From Mucilaginibacter limnophilus (GTDB taxonomy: Bacteria > Bacteroidota > Bacteroidia > Sphingobacteriales > Sphingobacteriaceae): a stretch of 64,000 bases of DNA. Positions 27,260-35,006 of this stretch are shown here, one piece after another. A program made the translations under genes and the position numbers. Position 1 is the stretch's first letter, and each line of letters starts with the position of its first letter. The notes under the pieces were generated by a model. That model saw nothing but the letters and a program-made list of their open reading frames with translations, was not told the DNA's origin and ran no database searches. The stretch covers positions 868,001 through 932,000 of the forward strand of contig NZ_SACK01000001.1 of the NCBI RefSeq assembly GCF_004005815.1. The letters are read 5' to 3'.

Positions 27260-28171
27260 ATGAAGGATCAAACACGTCGTGATTTTTTAAAAGCAGCGGG
27301 CAGCCTTGCGGGCGCCGCTGTTTTAAGTCAGGTATTGCCGGGCTGCGCTGATGCCGGAACGCCGGGTACTCAGGTGAAGCTAAGCGCGCATTTATGGGAG
27401 TATGCCCGCAAGTTTCCGCCCGACTGGGATTGTACGCCTATATTGGATACTATTTTTGCCGACTATAAATACGCCGGCATTAAAGGTATCGAGATGATGG
27501 AAATACATCTGCGGCGAAAAGACGCGGTGGAAAATATCGGCGCTATCAGCAAAAAGCATGGTGTACAGGTAACCGGTATTTCATACTATGCCGAAATGTT
27601 CGACAAAAATCAGCATACTGAAATATTGGAAGATGTGGAACTGGTAAGCGGTAACATGCAAAAGCTTGGCGCTACTGAATTTGGCATAACCACAGGTTTT
27701 TTAAAAGAGAAAAAAACAGAAGAGCATCTAGATAATGAAGCGTTGGTTATAAAAGAAATCATTAAAGTATGTGAGAAACATGGCGTTGTAGCTAATATAC
27801 ATAGCCATATTAATGAACTTCAGTACGATCAATTTGAGTGGAAAGGTTTAATTAAACGGATACCTGATATGAAGTTGGGTCCTGACTTAAATTGGGTGGT
27901 GCGTGCCGGCTTAGATCCTGTTGCTTTCGTCCACGAGTATGGTGGGCAAATGATTTACATGCACCTTCGCGACCAAACGGCCGGTGGCGTATGGACTGAA
28001 GCGGTAGGTGAGGGCGTTATAGATTTTCCGGGTATTGCCAAAGCATTAAAAGATGTAAATTTTAACGGTACTGCGGCTATCGAGTTGACTTTTGATAAAC
28101 CTCCGGTACGTCCAATAAAAGAAGATCTGAAATTAAGTCGTGAATATGTGCACAAGATATTTGGATGGTAG
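27260..28171 (+). CDS. Tat-exported sugar isomerase/epimerase lipoprotein (TIM barrel)
   Basis: 303 residues of the AP-endonuclease-2-like xylose-isomerase superfamily. The N-terminus has a twin-arginine signal (QTRRDFLKAAG, Arg6-Arg7) ending in a lipobox with Cys29 (LPGC), so a folded, metal-loaded enzyme is exported and lipid-anchored. Probable metal-site regions are GIEMMEIHLR (about 75-84), NIHSHINELQ (about 179-188), GPDLNW, HLRDQ and AAIELTF near 270. Most relatives are cytoplasmic; export here implies an extracytoplasmic sugar or keto-sugar substrate. It overlaps the GMC gene by 7 nt. Confidence 0.87.
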   Translation: MKDQTRRDFLKAAGSLAGAAVLSQVLPGCADAGTPGTQVKLSAHLWEYARKFPPDWDCTPILDTIFADYKYAGIKGIEMMEIHLRRKDAVENIGAISKKHGVQVTGISYYAEMFDKNQHTEILEDVELVSGNMQKLGATEFGITTGFLKEKKTEEHLDNEALVIKEIIKVCEKHGVVANIHSHINELQYDQFEWKGLIKRIPDMKLGPDLNWVVRAGLDPVAFVHEYGGQMIYMHLRDQTAGGVWTEAVGEGVIDFPGIAKALKDVNFNGTAAIELTFDKPPVRPIKEDLKLSREYVHKIFGW

Positions 28172-29898
28172 ACACTATGATAAGCGAAGGATTAAAGGAT
28201 ACTGTAAACATTAACAGCAAAGGCACAGCGGCGAATACTTATGATGCTATTGTTATCGGCTCGGGCATGTCGGGTGGTTGGGCGGCCAAGGAGCTTTGTG
28301 AAAAAGGCCTGAAAACGCTGGTACTTGAACGTGGCCGGAATGTGGAGCATATAACGGATTATCCCACCGCTACTAAAGCGCCCTGGGAAATGCCGCACAG
28401 GGGTACTTTGCCTTTAAAACAAACTGATGAAAATCCAATTGCCAGTCGTTGTTATGCCTATGATGAATACACACAGCATTTCTTTCTTAACGATAATGTG
28501 CATCCCTATAAACAGGTAAAGCCTTTCGATTGGATACGCGGCTACCAGGTTGGCGGGAAATCGCTTATGTGGGGCAGATGGACACAACGTTGGAGCGATC
28601 TTGATTTTGAGGCAAACGCAAAACAAGGTATCGCTGTCGACTGGCCTATCCGTTACAAGGATATTGCGCCCTGGTACTCCTACGTAGAAAAATTTGTCGG
28701 CATAAGCGGCAACCGCGACGGCATACCGCACCTGCCTGATGGTGAGTTTTTACCACCTATGGGCATGAACGCTTTAGAAGAACATCTGAAAGGAAGCATC
28801 GATAAAAATTATTCAGATAGACAGCTCATTATATCCCGTACAGCTAACCTGTCTAAAGGATTAACCAACCGCGGGCCATGTCAATACCGCAATATGTGTG
28901 CAAGGGGATGCCCATTCTCAGGCTACTTTAGCAGTAATTCCGCAACATTGCCTTCCGCTGCCGCAACGGGTAATATGACGCTGAGGCCGTTCTCGGTAGT
29001 ACATTCCATTATTTATGATGAGCAAACGCAAAAAGCTAAAGGGGTGAGGGTGATTGATGCCAATACACATCAGGCTACAGAATACTTTGCTAAGGTAATA
29101 TTTGTGAATGCGGGTACTTTGAACACTACGCTGCTGTTTATGAATTCCACGTCATCAAGGTTTCCTAACGGTTTTGGTAATGATAGCGGCGTACTTGGCC
29201 ACAACCTGATGGACCATAACTACCGCGGCCATGTTAATGCCGAGTATCACGGCTTGCAGGATAAATACTATTATGGTCGAAGGCCTACAGGTGTTTATAT
29301 TCCGCGATTCAGAAATGTCGGCAGTAATATTCAGAAAGATTTTATACGCGGTTATGCTTTTGCGGCCGGTGGTTCACGGCGTACGGGCAATCCGGGTAAT
29401 GAAACCATTGGCGCGGCATTTAAAGACGCGCTTACCGAACCCGGCGTTTGGGATATCTGGATGAACGGCATGGGTGAATGTTTGCCTTATCATGAAAACC
29501 GGGTATCACTCAGCAATACGAAAAAAGATCAATGGGGTATACCTGAACTGGAAATTGATTGCGAATACAAAGGCAACGAACTAACCATGCTGAAAGACAT
29601 TTTAGCAACCGGTGCCGAAATGCTTGAAAAGGCAGGCTTTGTAAACATCGAAGCCTATGATTCGGAGCAGGCGCCGGGGCAGGGTATCCATGAAATGGGC
29701 ACCGCCCGCATGGGCCTTGACCCTAAAACATCGGTTCTAAACGGAAACAACCAGGTTTGGGCGGCTAAAAACGTATTTGTAACCGACGGTGCTTGCATGG
29801 TTTCAACAGCCTGCCAAAACCCGTCGTTAACTTACATGGCATTAACTGCCCGTGCAGTTGATTTTGCGGTAGAGGAACTTAAACGTCAGAATATCTAA
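28165..29898 (+). CDS. GMC family FAD oxidoreductase (large subunit, Fe-S type)
   Basis: 577 residues. FAD motif GSGMSG at 32-37 with Glu55 at the end of strand 2, GGKSLMWGRW near 132-141, and the C-terminal GMC domain with HEMGTARMG and CQNPSLTYMAL. Cys239, Cys245 and Cys249 form C-x5-C-x3-C, the same spacing as the Fe-S cysteine block of gluconate- and FAD-glucose-dehydrogenase large subunits. No signal peptide, as expected for a subunit that hitchhikes through Tat with a small partner (see 34267-34833). Likely oxidises a sugar or glycoside. ATG at 28165 overlaps the isomerase stop; ATG at 28177 is an alternative. Confidence 0.87.
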   Translation: MVDTMISEGLKDTVNINSKGTAANTYDAIVIGSGMSGGWAAKELCEKGLKTLVLERGRNVEHITDYPTATKAPWEMPHRGTLPLKQTDENPIASRCYAYDEYTQHFFLNDNVHPYKQVKPFDWIRGYQVGGKSLMWGRWTQRWSDLDFEANAKQGIAVDWPIRYKDIAPWYSYVEKFVGISGNRDGIPHLPDGEFLPPMGMNALEEHLKGSIDKNYSDRQLIISRTANLSKGLTNRGPCQYRNMCARGCPFSGYFSSNSATLPSAAATGNMTLRPFSVVHSIIYDEQTQKAKGVRVIDANTHQATEYFAKVIFVNAGTLNTTLLFMNSTSSRFPNGFGNDSGVLGHNLMDHNYRGHVNAEYHGLQDKYYYGRRPTGVYIPRFRNVGSNIQKDFIRGYAFAAGGSRRTGNPGNETIGAAFKDALTEPGVWDIWMNGMGECLPYHENRVSLSNTKKDQWGIPELEIDCEYKGNELTMLKDILATGAEMLEKAGFVNIEAYDSEQAPGQGIHEMGTARMGLDPKTSVLNGNNQVWAAKNVFVTDGACMVSTACQNPSLTYMALTARAVDFAVEELKRQNI

Positions 29899-29907
29899 TC
29901 ATCATTT

Positions 29908-30930
29908 ATGATAAAACGCTTTTTAATATGCTTTGTAGTTGGTGGTATGGGCCTGATGGCAGCATGCAGCAATAAACAACAAAAGCAAAATCAGCAGGAA
30001 AAAACCCGCGATTCGGTAGCAACGGTAAATGTTATTTTTGATACAGACATGGGACCCGATTATGACGATGTTGGCGCCATAACACTGTTGCATTATTACG
30101 AAAACCAAGGAAAAGCCAACATTCTCGCTACCATGGCCAGCACAAAATATCCGCGTGTAGCGGCGGTATTAAATGTGCTTAACACCTATTTCAAAAAGCC
30201 GGATATTCCAATCGGTGTACCTAAAGGGGATGCGCTAACCACGGCCGACTGGCAGCATTGGTCGGACACACTGGTGGCCAAATATCCCCATAAAATAAAA
30301 TCGAATGATGAAGCGCCTGATGCGGTAAAGCTTTACCGCAAAATACTTTCTGTGCAACCTGACAGCAGCGTAACTATAATTACAGTAGGTTTTTTTAATA
30401 ATATTGCTGATTTGTTGAAGTCAAAAGCTGATGAGTACTCACCATTAACCGGTCCGCAGCTTATTGAAAAGAAAGTAATCAAGATGGTATCGATGGCAGG
30501 TAAGTTTCCTTCAGGACGTGAGTTTAATGTTGATGAACAGCCTGCAGCATCAAAGTATGTGTTCGAGAACTTCAACAAGCCAATAATTTTCAGCGGATAT
30601 GAAATTGGCGCTAAAATATTTACCGGTCTTCCTCTGATAAACCCAAAAGAAATAAAGAACAGCCCGGTTCAGGATGTTTTCAGGATAAGCATCCCGATGG
30701 CTGATGAAGACAGCATCGGCCGTAAAAGCTGGGATCAAACGGCTGTTTTAGTTGGTGTAAACGGACACGAGCCTTACTATAAATTGCAACAGGGAACTAT
30801 AAAAGTAACTGATGGTGGCGAAAACAGCTGGGTAAAAAATAACGGAAATCATTACTATCTTATAGAAAAACAATCGCCCAAAGAGGTGGAAAAGCTGATA
30901 AATGATATGATGATGTACCAGCCAAAATAG
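29908..30930 (+). CDS. Nucleoside hydrolase-like lipoprotein (IunH superfamily)
   Basis: 340 residues with a lipoprotein signal ending at Cys20 (LMAAC) and a Gln/Lys-rich linker. The Ca2+-binding Asp cluster is DTDMGPDYDDVGAI (Asp45, 47, 51, 53, 54), the expanded D-x-D-x3-D-x-DD form seen in a subset of the superfamily, unlike the classic DTDPGIDD. It should hydrolyse an N-ribosidic bond outside the cytoplasm. Ribokinase and the permease at the operon start would then handle the ribose. The variant motif leaves room for a non-nucleoside substrate. 9 nt after the GMC gene, 4 nt before GH89. Confidence 0.82.
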   Translation: MIKRFLICFVVGGMGLMAACSNKQQKQNQQEKTRDSVATVNVIFDTDMGPDYDDVGAITLLHYYENQGKANILATMASTKYPRVAAVLNVLNTYFKKPDIPIGVPKGDALTTADWQHWSDTLVAKYPHKIKSNDEAPDAVKLYRKILSVQPDSSVTIITVGFFNNIADLLKSKADEYSPLTGPQLIEKKVIKMVSMAGKFPSGREFNVDEQPAASKYVFENFNKPIIFSGYEIGAKIFTGLPLINPKEIKNSPVQDVFRISIPMADEDSIGRKSWDQTAVLVGVNGHEPYYKLQQGTIKVTDGGENSWVKNNGNHYYLIEKQSPKEVEKLINDMMMYQPK

Positions 30931-30934
30931 TGCT

Positions 30935-33145
30935 ATGCAAAAATCCTTCGCTAAAAGTATAGTGTTTGTCCTGCTGCTGTTTTTATCGCCAAAGCTGTTC
31001 GCCGATTCTTCTGCACTCCTGGCAGTAAAGGCAGCCGAAAGCCTGTTGGCAAGGTTAATACCCGTAAAATATCAGCAACATTTTCAGTTTGAAAAAATAA
31101 CGTCTGCAATAGATGTTTTTGAACTGGAAGATATAAACGGCAGGCTAATTATAAGAGGTAATAATGCCAATTCAATGGCAGTTGGGCTGAATCATTATCT
31201 AAAATATTATTGCAATACTTCTGTTTCGTGGTACAAAGCCGATTCGCTTTACCTGCCTGCGCAGTTGCCGTCAGTTCCGCAAAAAGTGAGGCAACAGGCG
31301 CGTTGCAAAAACCGTTTCTTTCTAAACTATTGCACTTTCGGCTATACCATGCCCTGGTGGCAGTGGGACGACTGGCAATGGTTTATCGACTGGATGGCCT
31401 TGAACGGCATCAACATGCCGCTGGCTATTACCGGGCAGGAGGCAGTTTGGTACAGAGTTTGGAAAAAATACGGCTTAACTGATGCGCAGATACGCGGTTA
31501 CTTTACCGGCCCGGCGTTTCTGCCCTGGCACCGTATGGCAAATCTCGACCATTGGGATGGTCCGCTGCCGCAGTCATGGCTAAGCAGTCAGCTAAAACTG
31601 CAGCAAAAAATTGTGGCGCGAGAGCGGGAGTTAGGTATGAAACCGATATTACCCGCTTTTGCAGGACATGTGCCTGAATTGCTGAAAACTAAATTCCCGA
31701 AAGCGAAAATAACGTCGCTGGGTGAATGGGCTGAGTTCGACAAAAAATACCAAAGCTATTTCCTCGACCCGTTCGACCCGTTGTACAATGCCATTCAGAA
31801 AGAGTTTTTGAAAGAACAGACTACCTTATTTGGTACCGATCATATTTACGGCACCGACCCATTCAACGAAGTCACCCCACCAAGTTGGGAATCTTCGTAT
31901 TTGGCGAGTGTTTCTAAAAATACTTACAGTTCTCTCAAAGCAGCCGATCCGGCAGCACAATGGCTGCAAATGACATGGATATTCTACTTTCAACGCGAAA
32001 ACTGGACAAATCCACGCATAAAAGCCTATCTCAAAGCTGTCCCTCAGGACAAAATGATACTGCTAGATTATTACTGCGATAGCACCGAAGTGTGGAAGCA
32101 AACTGATAAATTTTTTGGTCAACCCTACATATGGTGCTATCTGGGTAATTTTGGTGGCAATACCATGCTTGCTGGTAACCTCAAACAAGTTGAAGAGCGC
32201 ATGGAAAACGCTTTTATAAACGGCGGTAAAAACATGTGGGGTGTTGGCTCAACACTGGAAGGTTTCGATATGAACCCGGTAATATATGAGTACGTGCTGG
32301 AAAAGGCATGGTCGGCAGGGCCAACTGATACTGATAAGTGGATAGCTAATTGGGCGGCCCGCAGGCACGGCGCGGCAAGTGATAGCATTGTTAGAGCATG
32401 GAATGTTTTAAACAATGAAGTGTATATAAAAAATGCCGCTTTAGGACAATCGCCGCTTACTAATGCGCGGCCAAGCTTAACCGGTCATGGTGAATGGCCC
32501 ACCAATCCGGAAATTCCTTATGATAACAAGAGCCTGTTAAAAGCATGGCGGCTTATGCTCAACAGCGATACGCTTACTGCTACGGCACGTTTTGACCTGA
32601 TAAACATTGGCCGACAAGCTTTGGGTAATTATTTCAATGTGCTTCGCGACAGGTTTACGGCGGCATATAACAGCAAAAACCTTGATTCAATGAAACTGAA
32701 CGGTGATGCCATGCTGCACGTAATTGACGATATGGACACGCTGCTGGCAACACATTCCTCGTTCTTGCTTGGCAGATGGATCAACCAGGCACGTGCCATG
32801 GGTATAAACCCTGAAGAGCGGAATTATTACGAAGCAAATGCTCGTCGCATTTTAACTACGTGGGGAGCGAGGGGGGGTGTACTTACCGATTACGCCAGTC
32901 GCAATTGGGCCGGACTGATGAAAAGCTATTATCATAGACGTTGGGAAATGTTCATTAATGATGTTACTGAAGCCGTAAAATCAGGGAAAGCATATGAAGA
33001 TAAAGCCTTTGAACAAAAATCATTTGATTTTGAGTGGGAGTGGACAACCCGGCATGATAAATTTGTGAATAAACCCGTAGGCGACGCATTACAAATTAGC
33101 AAATATCTCTATCAAAAATATGCAACAGCCATTGGCGCAAACTAA
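30935..33145 (+). CDS. GH89 alpha-N-acetylglucosaminidase (NAGLU homologue)
   Basis: 736 residues, near the length of human NAGLU. Sec signal cut near LFA|D (about 24), small N-terminal domain, then the GH89 core with NYCTFGYTMPWWQWDDWQWF, DPFNEVTPPS (acid/base Glu312) and GVGSTLEGFDMNP (nucleophile Glu442); the all-alpha C-terminal domain is intact. It removes terminal alpha-GlcNAc, in man from heparan sulfate. The last 26 nt overlap the HGSNAT-like gene, so the two are translated together. Substrate in a soil bacterium could be a GAG-like glycan, alpha-GlcNAc on wall polymers, or an aminoglycoside. Confidence 0.93.
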   Translation: MQKSFAKSIVFVLLLFLSPKLFADSSALLAVKAAESLLARLIPVKYQQHFQFEKITSAIDVFELEDINGRLIIRGNNANSMAVGLNHYLKYYCNTSVSWYKADSLYLPAQLPSVPQKVRQQARCKNRFFLNYCTFGYTMPWWQWDDWQWFIDWMALNGINMPLAITGQEAVWYRVWKKYGLTDAQIRGYFTGPAFLPWHRMANLDHWDGPLPQSWLSSQLKLQQKIVARERELGMKPILPAFAGHVPELLKTKFPKAKITSLGEWAEFDKKYQSYFLDPFDPLYNAIQKEFLKEQTTLFGTDHIYGTDPFNEVTPPSWESSYLASVSKNTYSSLKAADPAAQWLQMTWIFYFQRENWTNPRIKAYLKAVPQDKMILLDYYCDSTEVWKQTDKFFGQPYIWCYLGNFGGNTMLAGNLKQVEERMENAFINGGKNMWGVGSTLEGFDMNPVIYEYVLEKAWSAGPTDTDKWIANWAARRHGAASDSIVRAWNVLNNEVYIKNAALGQSPLTNARPSLTGHGEWPTNPEIPYDNKSLLKAWRLMLNSDTLTATARFDLINIGRQALGNYFNVLRDRFTAAYNSKNLDSMKLNGDAMLHVIDDMDTLLATHSSFLLGRWINQARAMGINPEERNYYEANARRILTTWGARGGVLTDYASRNWAGLMKSYYHRRWEMFINDVTEAVKSGKAYEDKAFEQKSFDFEWEWTTRHDKFVNKPVGDALQISKYLYQKYATAIGAN

Positions 33146-34262
33146 GGAGCGCTTTTTGTCGCTTGACGTGTTCAGGGGTATTACCATCTGTTTAATGATC
33201 ATCGTTAACACACCCGGCAGCGGTGCTGATGCTTACTGGCCATTGCAGCATGCTGCCTGGCATGGCTTTACGCCAACCGATCTTGTTTTTCCATCATTTT
33301 TATTTGCTGTGGGCAATGCAATGAGTTTTACAATGAAGAAGTACTACTCAATGCCCGGCAAAGAGGTATTGCTGCGCGTTTTCAAGCGTACGGCACTCAT
33401 ATTTTTGATTGGTTTTTTACTGTACTGGTTCCCGTTCTATAATGTTGACGAAACAGGTAATTACACATTTGCAGATGTAGGGCATACTCGCGTAATGGGT
33501 GTTTTACAGCGTATTGCATTGTGTTATTGTTTTGCTTCGCTAATGATCTACTACCTGAAAACCCGGACGGTGGTTATTATTTCAGCGCTTTTACTTGGGG
33601 GGTACTGGTATATATTGTTAAAGTATGGTTCGGCAGATGATCCGCTGAGTATGACCGGCAACGCCGGATTATTTTTGGATAGATTTCTTTTAGGTGAAGC
33701 ACATTTATATATGGGCGAGGGTATACCGTTTGATCCGGAAGGACTTTTAAGTACTATTCCGGCGATAGTCAATGTCATCATCGGTTATTATGCAGGTACA
33801 TTTATTCAATCAAAAGGAAAAAGCAATGCTACTGTTTTTCGCCTGTTGCTTACAGGCGGCATTATGGTGATACTGGCATCAGGATGGAATATTTTGCTGC
33901 CCTTTAATAAAAAATTGTGGACAAGTTCATTCGCGTTGCTAACCTGCGGGCTCGATCTGCTGGTTATTGGAATGCTTATCTATATAGTCGAAATTAAGAA
34001 ACTTTCCCGGTGGACGAGCTTTTTTACAGTTTTTGGTAAAAATCCGCTACTGATATATATTTTTTCAGAACTTTTAGTGATCATTCTATATCGTATTCCC
34101 GTGGCGCCCCGATCAGATGTGTACGACTGGTTAAACAAAAGATATTATCAGCCTGTAGCGCCAGGCCCTTTAGGTTCGCTGCTGTTTGCCATTAGCGCCA
34201 TGCTGCTATGCTGGTGCGTGGCATGGTACCTGAATAAGCGGAATATCTTTATAAAGATATAA
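33120..34262 (+). CDS. HGSNAT-like transmembrane acetyltransferase (DUF5009/DUF1624 type)
   Basis: 380 residues with about ten transmembrane helices. The N-terminal signature RFLSLDVFRGITICLMIIVN and the block QHAAWHGFTPTDLVFPSFLF (His44, His48) match heparan-alpha-glucosaminide N-acetyltransferase relatives, in which a His in this loop takes part in moving acetyl from cytoplasmic acetyl-CoA to a terminal alpha-glucosamine on the far side of the membrane. Starts inside the GH89 gene (26-nt overlap). An AAGGAG within codons 9-10 followed by TTG is probably chance, since a TTG start would cut the conserved RFLSLDVFRG. Last gene of the run; ends 4 nt from a convergent gene. Confidence 0.85.
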   Translation: MQQPLAQTKERFLSLDVFRGITICLMIIVNTPGSGADAYWPLQHAAWHGFTPTDLVFPSFLFAVGNAMSFTMKKYYSMPGKEVLLRVFKRTALIFLIGFLLYWFPFYNVDETGNYTFADVGHTRVMGVLQRIALCYCFASLMIYYLKTRTVVIISALLLGGYWYILLKYGSADDPLSMTGNAGLFLDRFLLGEAHLYMGEGIPFDPEGLLSTIPAIVNVIIGYYAGTFIQSKGKSNATVFRLLLTGGIMVILASGWNILLPFNKKLWTSSFALLTCGLDLLVIGMLIYIVEIKKLSRWTSFFTVFGKNPLLIYIFSELLVIILYRIPVAPRSDVYDWLNKRYYQPVAPGPLGSLLFAISAMLLCWCVAWYLNKRNIFIKI

Positions 34263-34266
34263 GCGT

Positions 34267-34833
34267 TTAATTTAATGCCCAGGCACGCTGGCCTTTTTTA
34301 TACTCGGTTATCGCTTCAAACTTACCGGGAACAGCTATATAACTCAAAGCTTGTGAAGCACCTTTTTCTGAAGTAAAATATGCCAGCAACGTTAATTCTT
34401 TATACATGCGGAAGTAATGCGGTGCATCATCCTCTTTTTTGTTGTTAGTATATTTTTGCTGCTCTACGTCAATCTCAGTTAGTAACACCGTGCGTTGCTC
34501 GGCAGAAAGTTGCATAAAGTCTTTATTGTATTTATTATCGGCTGCTTCCTGAATTTTTGCAAGGCCTGCTGCCAATATCTCCTGGTCTTTTTCCTTGTAG
34601 CAATCTTTAACCATAGTCACCATAAAAGGGGCCACGTTAGCGTCTTTAGCCCCGGGGGTTGATGTAGCCGGAAGAATAGTGTCGGCAATCTCATTTAGCA
34701 ACGCTATATCCTTATCGGTGAATTCAAAAATTGTTTTTGATGATGGCTTGCATCCTGTAAGAAAGGCATCAGCGCCAATTATAACACCGCCTAGTAATAG
34801 CGAAACCCTTGAAATAGCTTCTCTCCTGGTCAT
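34267..34833 (-). CDS. Gluconate 2-dehydrogenase subunit 3 family protein
   Basis: 188 residues. Twin-arginine start (MTRREAISRVSLLLGG, Arg3-Arg4) and a lipobox at Cys28 (LTGC). The rest matches the gluconate-2-dehydrogenase small-subunit family: LLNEIADTILPAT near 45-57, and the aromatic C-terminal part with HYFRMYKELTLLAYFTSE. In characterised systems this subunit carries the signal-less GMC catalytic subunit through Tat and stabilises it. Here it faces the operon containing the GMC gene, 4.4 kb from it, so the two would be coexpressed from separate promoters. No other GMC gene is in the window. Confidence 0.87.
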   Translation of the reverse strand: MTRREAISRVSLLLGGVIIGADAFLTGCKPSSKTIFEFTDKDIALLNEIADTILPATSTPGAKDANVAPFMVTMVKDCYKEKDQEILAAGLAKIQEAADNKYNKDFMQLSAEQRTVLLTEIDVEQQKYTNNKKEDDAPHYFRMYKELTLLAYFTSEKGASQALSYIAVPGKFEAITEYKKGQRAWALN

Positions 34834-34926
34834 GATTTATAAATTGATAGTGTTGTAAATTACATCATTAACTTAACACTTGCAAGCATTAAAGTTTAAA
34901 AATCATCTCAAATGATCACTAAATAA

Positions 34927-34960
34927 TTTGGTTTTAATGTTATCTTCTGCATTATATTTA
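34927..34960 (+). promoter_or_regulatory. Candidate promoter of the DUF6377 regulator
   Basis: TTTG (34927-34930), 22-nt spacer and TATATTTA (34953-34960), one mismatch from the TTTG/TAnnTTTG pattern, ending 46 nt before the regulator start. Confidence 0.35.
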
Positions 34961-35006
34961 CGGCCTTAAACTTTAATTGTAAACCGTCGTTCGCGTTTTA
35001 ACATCA

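Noticed and set aside
33143..33158. AAGGAG followed by a TTG start for the HGSNAT-like gene
   Set aside because: Starting there would remove the conserved RFLSLDVFRG segment; the purine run falls within Lys-Glu codons and is probably chance.
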